From contig NZ_CP107799.1 in NCBI RefSeq assembly GCF_041431135.1, positions 3,534,001 through 3,598,000 of the forward strand: 64,000 nucleotides of DNA. The letters are read 5' to 3'. Under the pieces are notes generated by a model. It was not told where the DNA came from. It worked only from the letters and a program-made list of their open reading frames with translations, and ran no database searches. Each line of letters opens with the position of its first letter. Position 1 is the first letter of the stretch. Of this stretch, positions 63,216 to 64,000 are shown one piece after another. The translations under genes were made by a program, and so were the position numbers. This DNA is from Streptomyces sp. NBC_00554 (GTDB lineage Bacteria; Actinomycetota; Actinomycetes; Streptomycetales; Streptomycetaceae).

Positions 63216-63721
63216 CTCCCCTCCTCGTGCAGCTCGTCGGGCTTTTCCAGTACGAGCATGGCGTGTTCGTTCTCGCCGTGGCGGACCGTGCCGGTGTGCT
63301 GGAAGCCGTGCTTCTCCAGGAGGCGTACTGAGGCGGTGTTGCCGGTGAAGGGGTCGGCGTACAAGGGGCGGTTCTTCTCAAGGCGGAGGAAGAGGGTGAG
63401 GGCCTCGGTGGCGATGCCCCGGCCCCAGTACGGGCGGCCGAACCAGTAGCCGATGAAGCGCCGCGGATCCTGTTGACTCTGCCGGCCCGGTTGGTCGTCC
63501 CACCAGGCCACGATGTTGCCGGCCGGTTCGCCCGCGACGGTGACCGTCTGGACGAAGGCGGTGCTGTCGCCGAGGACCTTCGTGACCCAGTGGTTCATGA
63601 AGACCTCCCGTTCCCGGGAGGGGAACCTCGACCGCCGCACCGCCTCCGCGTCCAGCTGCTGCTCGTAGAACAGCTCCAGATCAGCGTCCTGTACGTCCCT
63701 GATTCGCACGTCGTCCCTCAT
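63200..63721 (-). CDS. GNAT family N-acetyltransferase
   Basis: A 173-residue acetyltransferase of the RimJ/RimL class: VRIRDVQDADLELFYEQQLD, GYWFGRPYWGRGIATEALTLFL (acetyl-CoA loop, R/QxxGxG/A-like WGRGIA) and NTASVRLLEKHGFQHTGTVRHG. It uses acetyl-CoA to modify an amine; substrate unknown. ATG 63721 starts at MRDDVRIRD; a GTG six codons upstream would also be possible. Neither has a good ribosome-binding site. Confidence 0.9.
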   Translation of the reverse strand: MRDDVRIRDVQDADLELFYEQQLDAEAVRRSRFPSREREVFMNHWVTKVLGDSTAFVQTVTVAGEPAGNIVAWWDDQPGRQSQQDPRRFIGYWFGRPYWGRGIATEALTLFLRLEKNRPLYADPFTGNTASVRLLEKHGFQHTGTVRHGENEHAMLVLEKPDELHEEGSQPRR

Positions 63722-63766
63722 GCTCAGGAAGTGTGGCACCGGGCACTGACAATTCCCGGTCCCTCA

Positions 63767-64000
63767 TCAGGGGACGAGCGGCCGCACTTCCCCTGCCACG
63801 AACCGCAGGAAGCCCTCGGGATCGGGTTCGTCGGCGGTGGGCTGGAGGATCACGGTGTCGGCCCCGGCGTCCGCGAGGCGCTGGACCGCCTTGGCGACCG
63901 CGTCCGCGTCACCGGCGACTCCGTGTTCGGGCACCGGGTCCTCGCCATTGGCCGCGATCTCGGCGCGCAGCCGGGCGGCGGCGTCGGGGCCGGTGGCCGC
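63767..64000 (-). CDS. LLM-class flavin-dependent oxidoreductase (C-terminal end, partial)
   Basis: An open frame enters from the right edge and ends at TGA 63767-63769, giving 77 residues: LRAEIAANGEDPVPEHGVAG, then VAKAVQRLADAGADTVILQP, ending FLRFVAGEVRPLVP. A regulatory-looking GDADAVAKAVQRLADAGADTV stretch followed by ILQPT is the normal C-terminus of luciferase-like (F420- or FMN-dependent) oxidoreductases. The catalytic part lies outside the window. Confidence 0.8.
   Translation of the reverse strand, partial: AATGPDAAARLRAEIAANGEDPVPEHGVAGDADAVAKAVQRLADAGADTVILQPTADEPDPEGFLRFVAGEVRPLVP

Overview
The window is chromosomal DNA of a Streptomyces-type actinomycete. GC content is very high (clearly above 70% in most genes), third codon positions are almost all G or C, and GTG starts are common. 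Typical actinomycete families are present: WhiB-like, DUF1707, DUF4245, RsbW-type kinases, SpoIIE-type phosphatases, polyphosphate glucokinase and a DinB/DUF664 protein. No tRNA, rRNA, CRISPR array, insertion sequence or prophage was recognised. The block ychF - ppgK - ispH - xseA/xseB - glpX - whiB-like - class I fumarase - fumC is, from memory, a conserved core block in streptomycetes.

Layout. 1-5.6 kb: signalling genes on the minus strand (a PAS/GAF/PP2C/ATPase switch protein and a stand-alone RsbW-like kinase), a Nudix hydrolase, a small conserved protein and a GntR/UTRA repressor. 5.7-14.9 kb: a septum-formation-type membrane protein, a cytoplasmic serpin facing a secreted subtilase, a threonine-synthase-like enzyme, a SNF2 helicase and a secreted serine hydrolase. 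14.9-18.8 kb: a tight four-gene minus-strand operon (ABC ATPase, ABC permease, histidine kinase, response regulator) with a 30-bp perfect palindrome upstream. 18.9-20.9 kb: two membrane proteins. 20.9-24.8 kb: an accessory-looking patch with a frameshifted ATPase remnant, a lower-GC gene for a C-terminal helix-turn-helix protein followed in frame by a 57-codon coding-like tail, a 0.68-kb stretch with no recognisable gene, and an intact ATPase of the same family preceded by an operator-like inverted repeat.

24.8-41.2 kb: core metabolism and housekeeping. It holds YchF, polyphosphate glucokinase, IspH, an APC permease, exonuclease VII, a nitroreductase-family reductase, GlpX, a Wbl protein, a class I fumarase and a class II fumarase. 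Between the fumarases lies an ECF sigma factor translationally coupled to a membrane protein with one extracytoplasmic PASTA domain. 41.3-47.7 kb: a second PP2C/ATPase switch protein, a catalase and a class A penicillin-binding protein. 47.9-52.9 kb: an SPFH (stomatin-like) protein coupled to a ribbon-helix-helix protein, then a PadR regulator coupled to an ABC ATPase and an FtsX-type permease, with palindromic operators in front of each unit. 53-64 kb: an AI-2E family exporter, a secreted transglycosylase-like protein, a PIN-PhoH protein, a cis-prenyltransferase, an aldo/keto reductase, DUF192, an AlkZ-like winged-helix protein, a methyltransferase, a DinB-like protein, a GNAT acetyltransferase and the C-terminal end of a flavin-dependent oxidoreductase.

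Cross-cutting patterns. (1) Several genes end in short tandem arrays in which the stop codon is part of the repeated unit. (2) A ~107-bp dispersed intergenic element occurs twice, both times just past a gene's 3' end. (3) Many starts have no Shine-Dalgarno sequence but a TANNNT hexamer 6-7 nt upstream, as in leaderless actinomycete mRNAs. (4) Sensing of the envelope recurs (ABC/two-component operon, ECF sigma/PASTA pair, PBP, SPFH unit). All functional statements come from reading the sequence and general family knowledge; no search was run.
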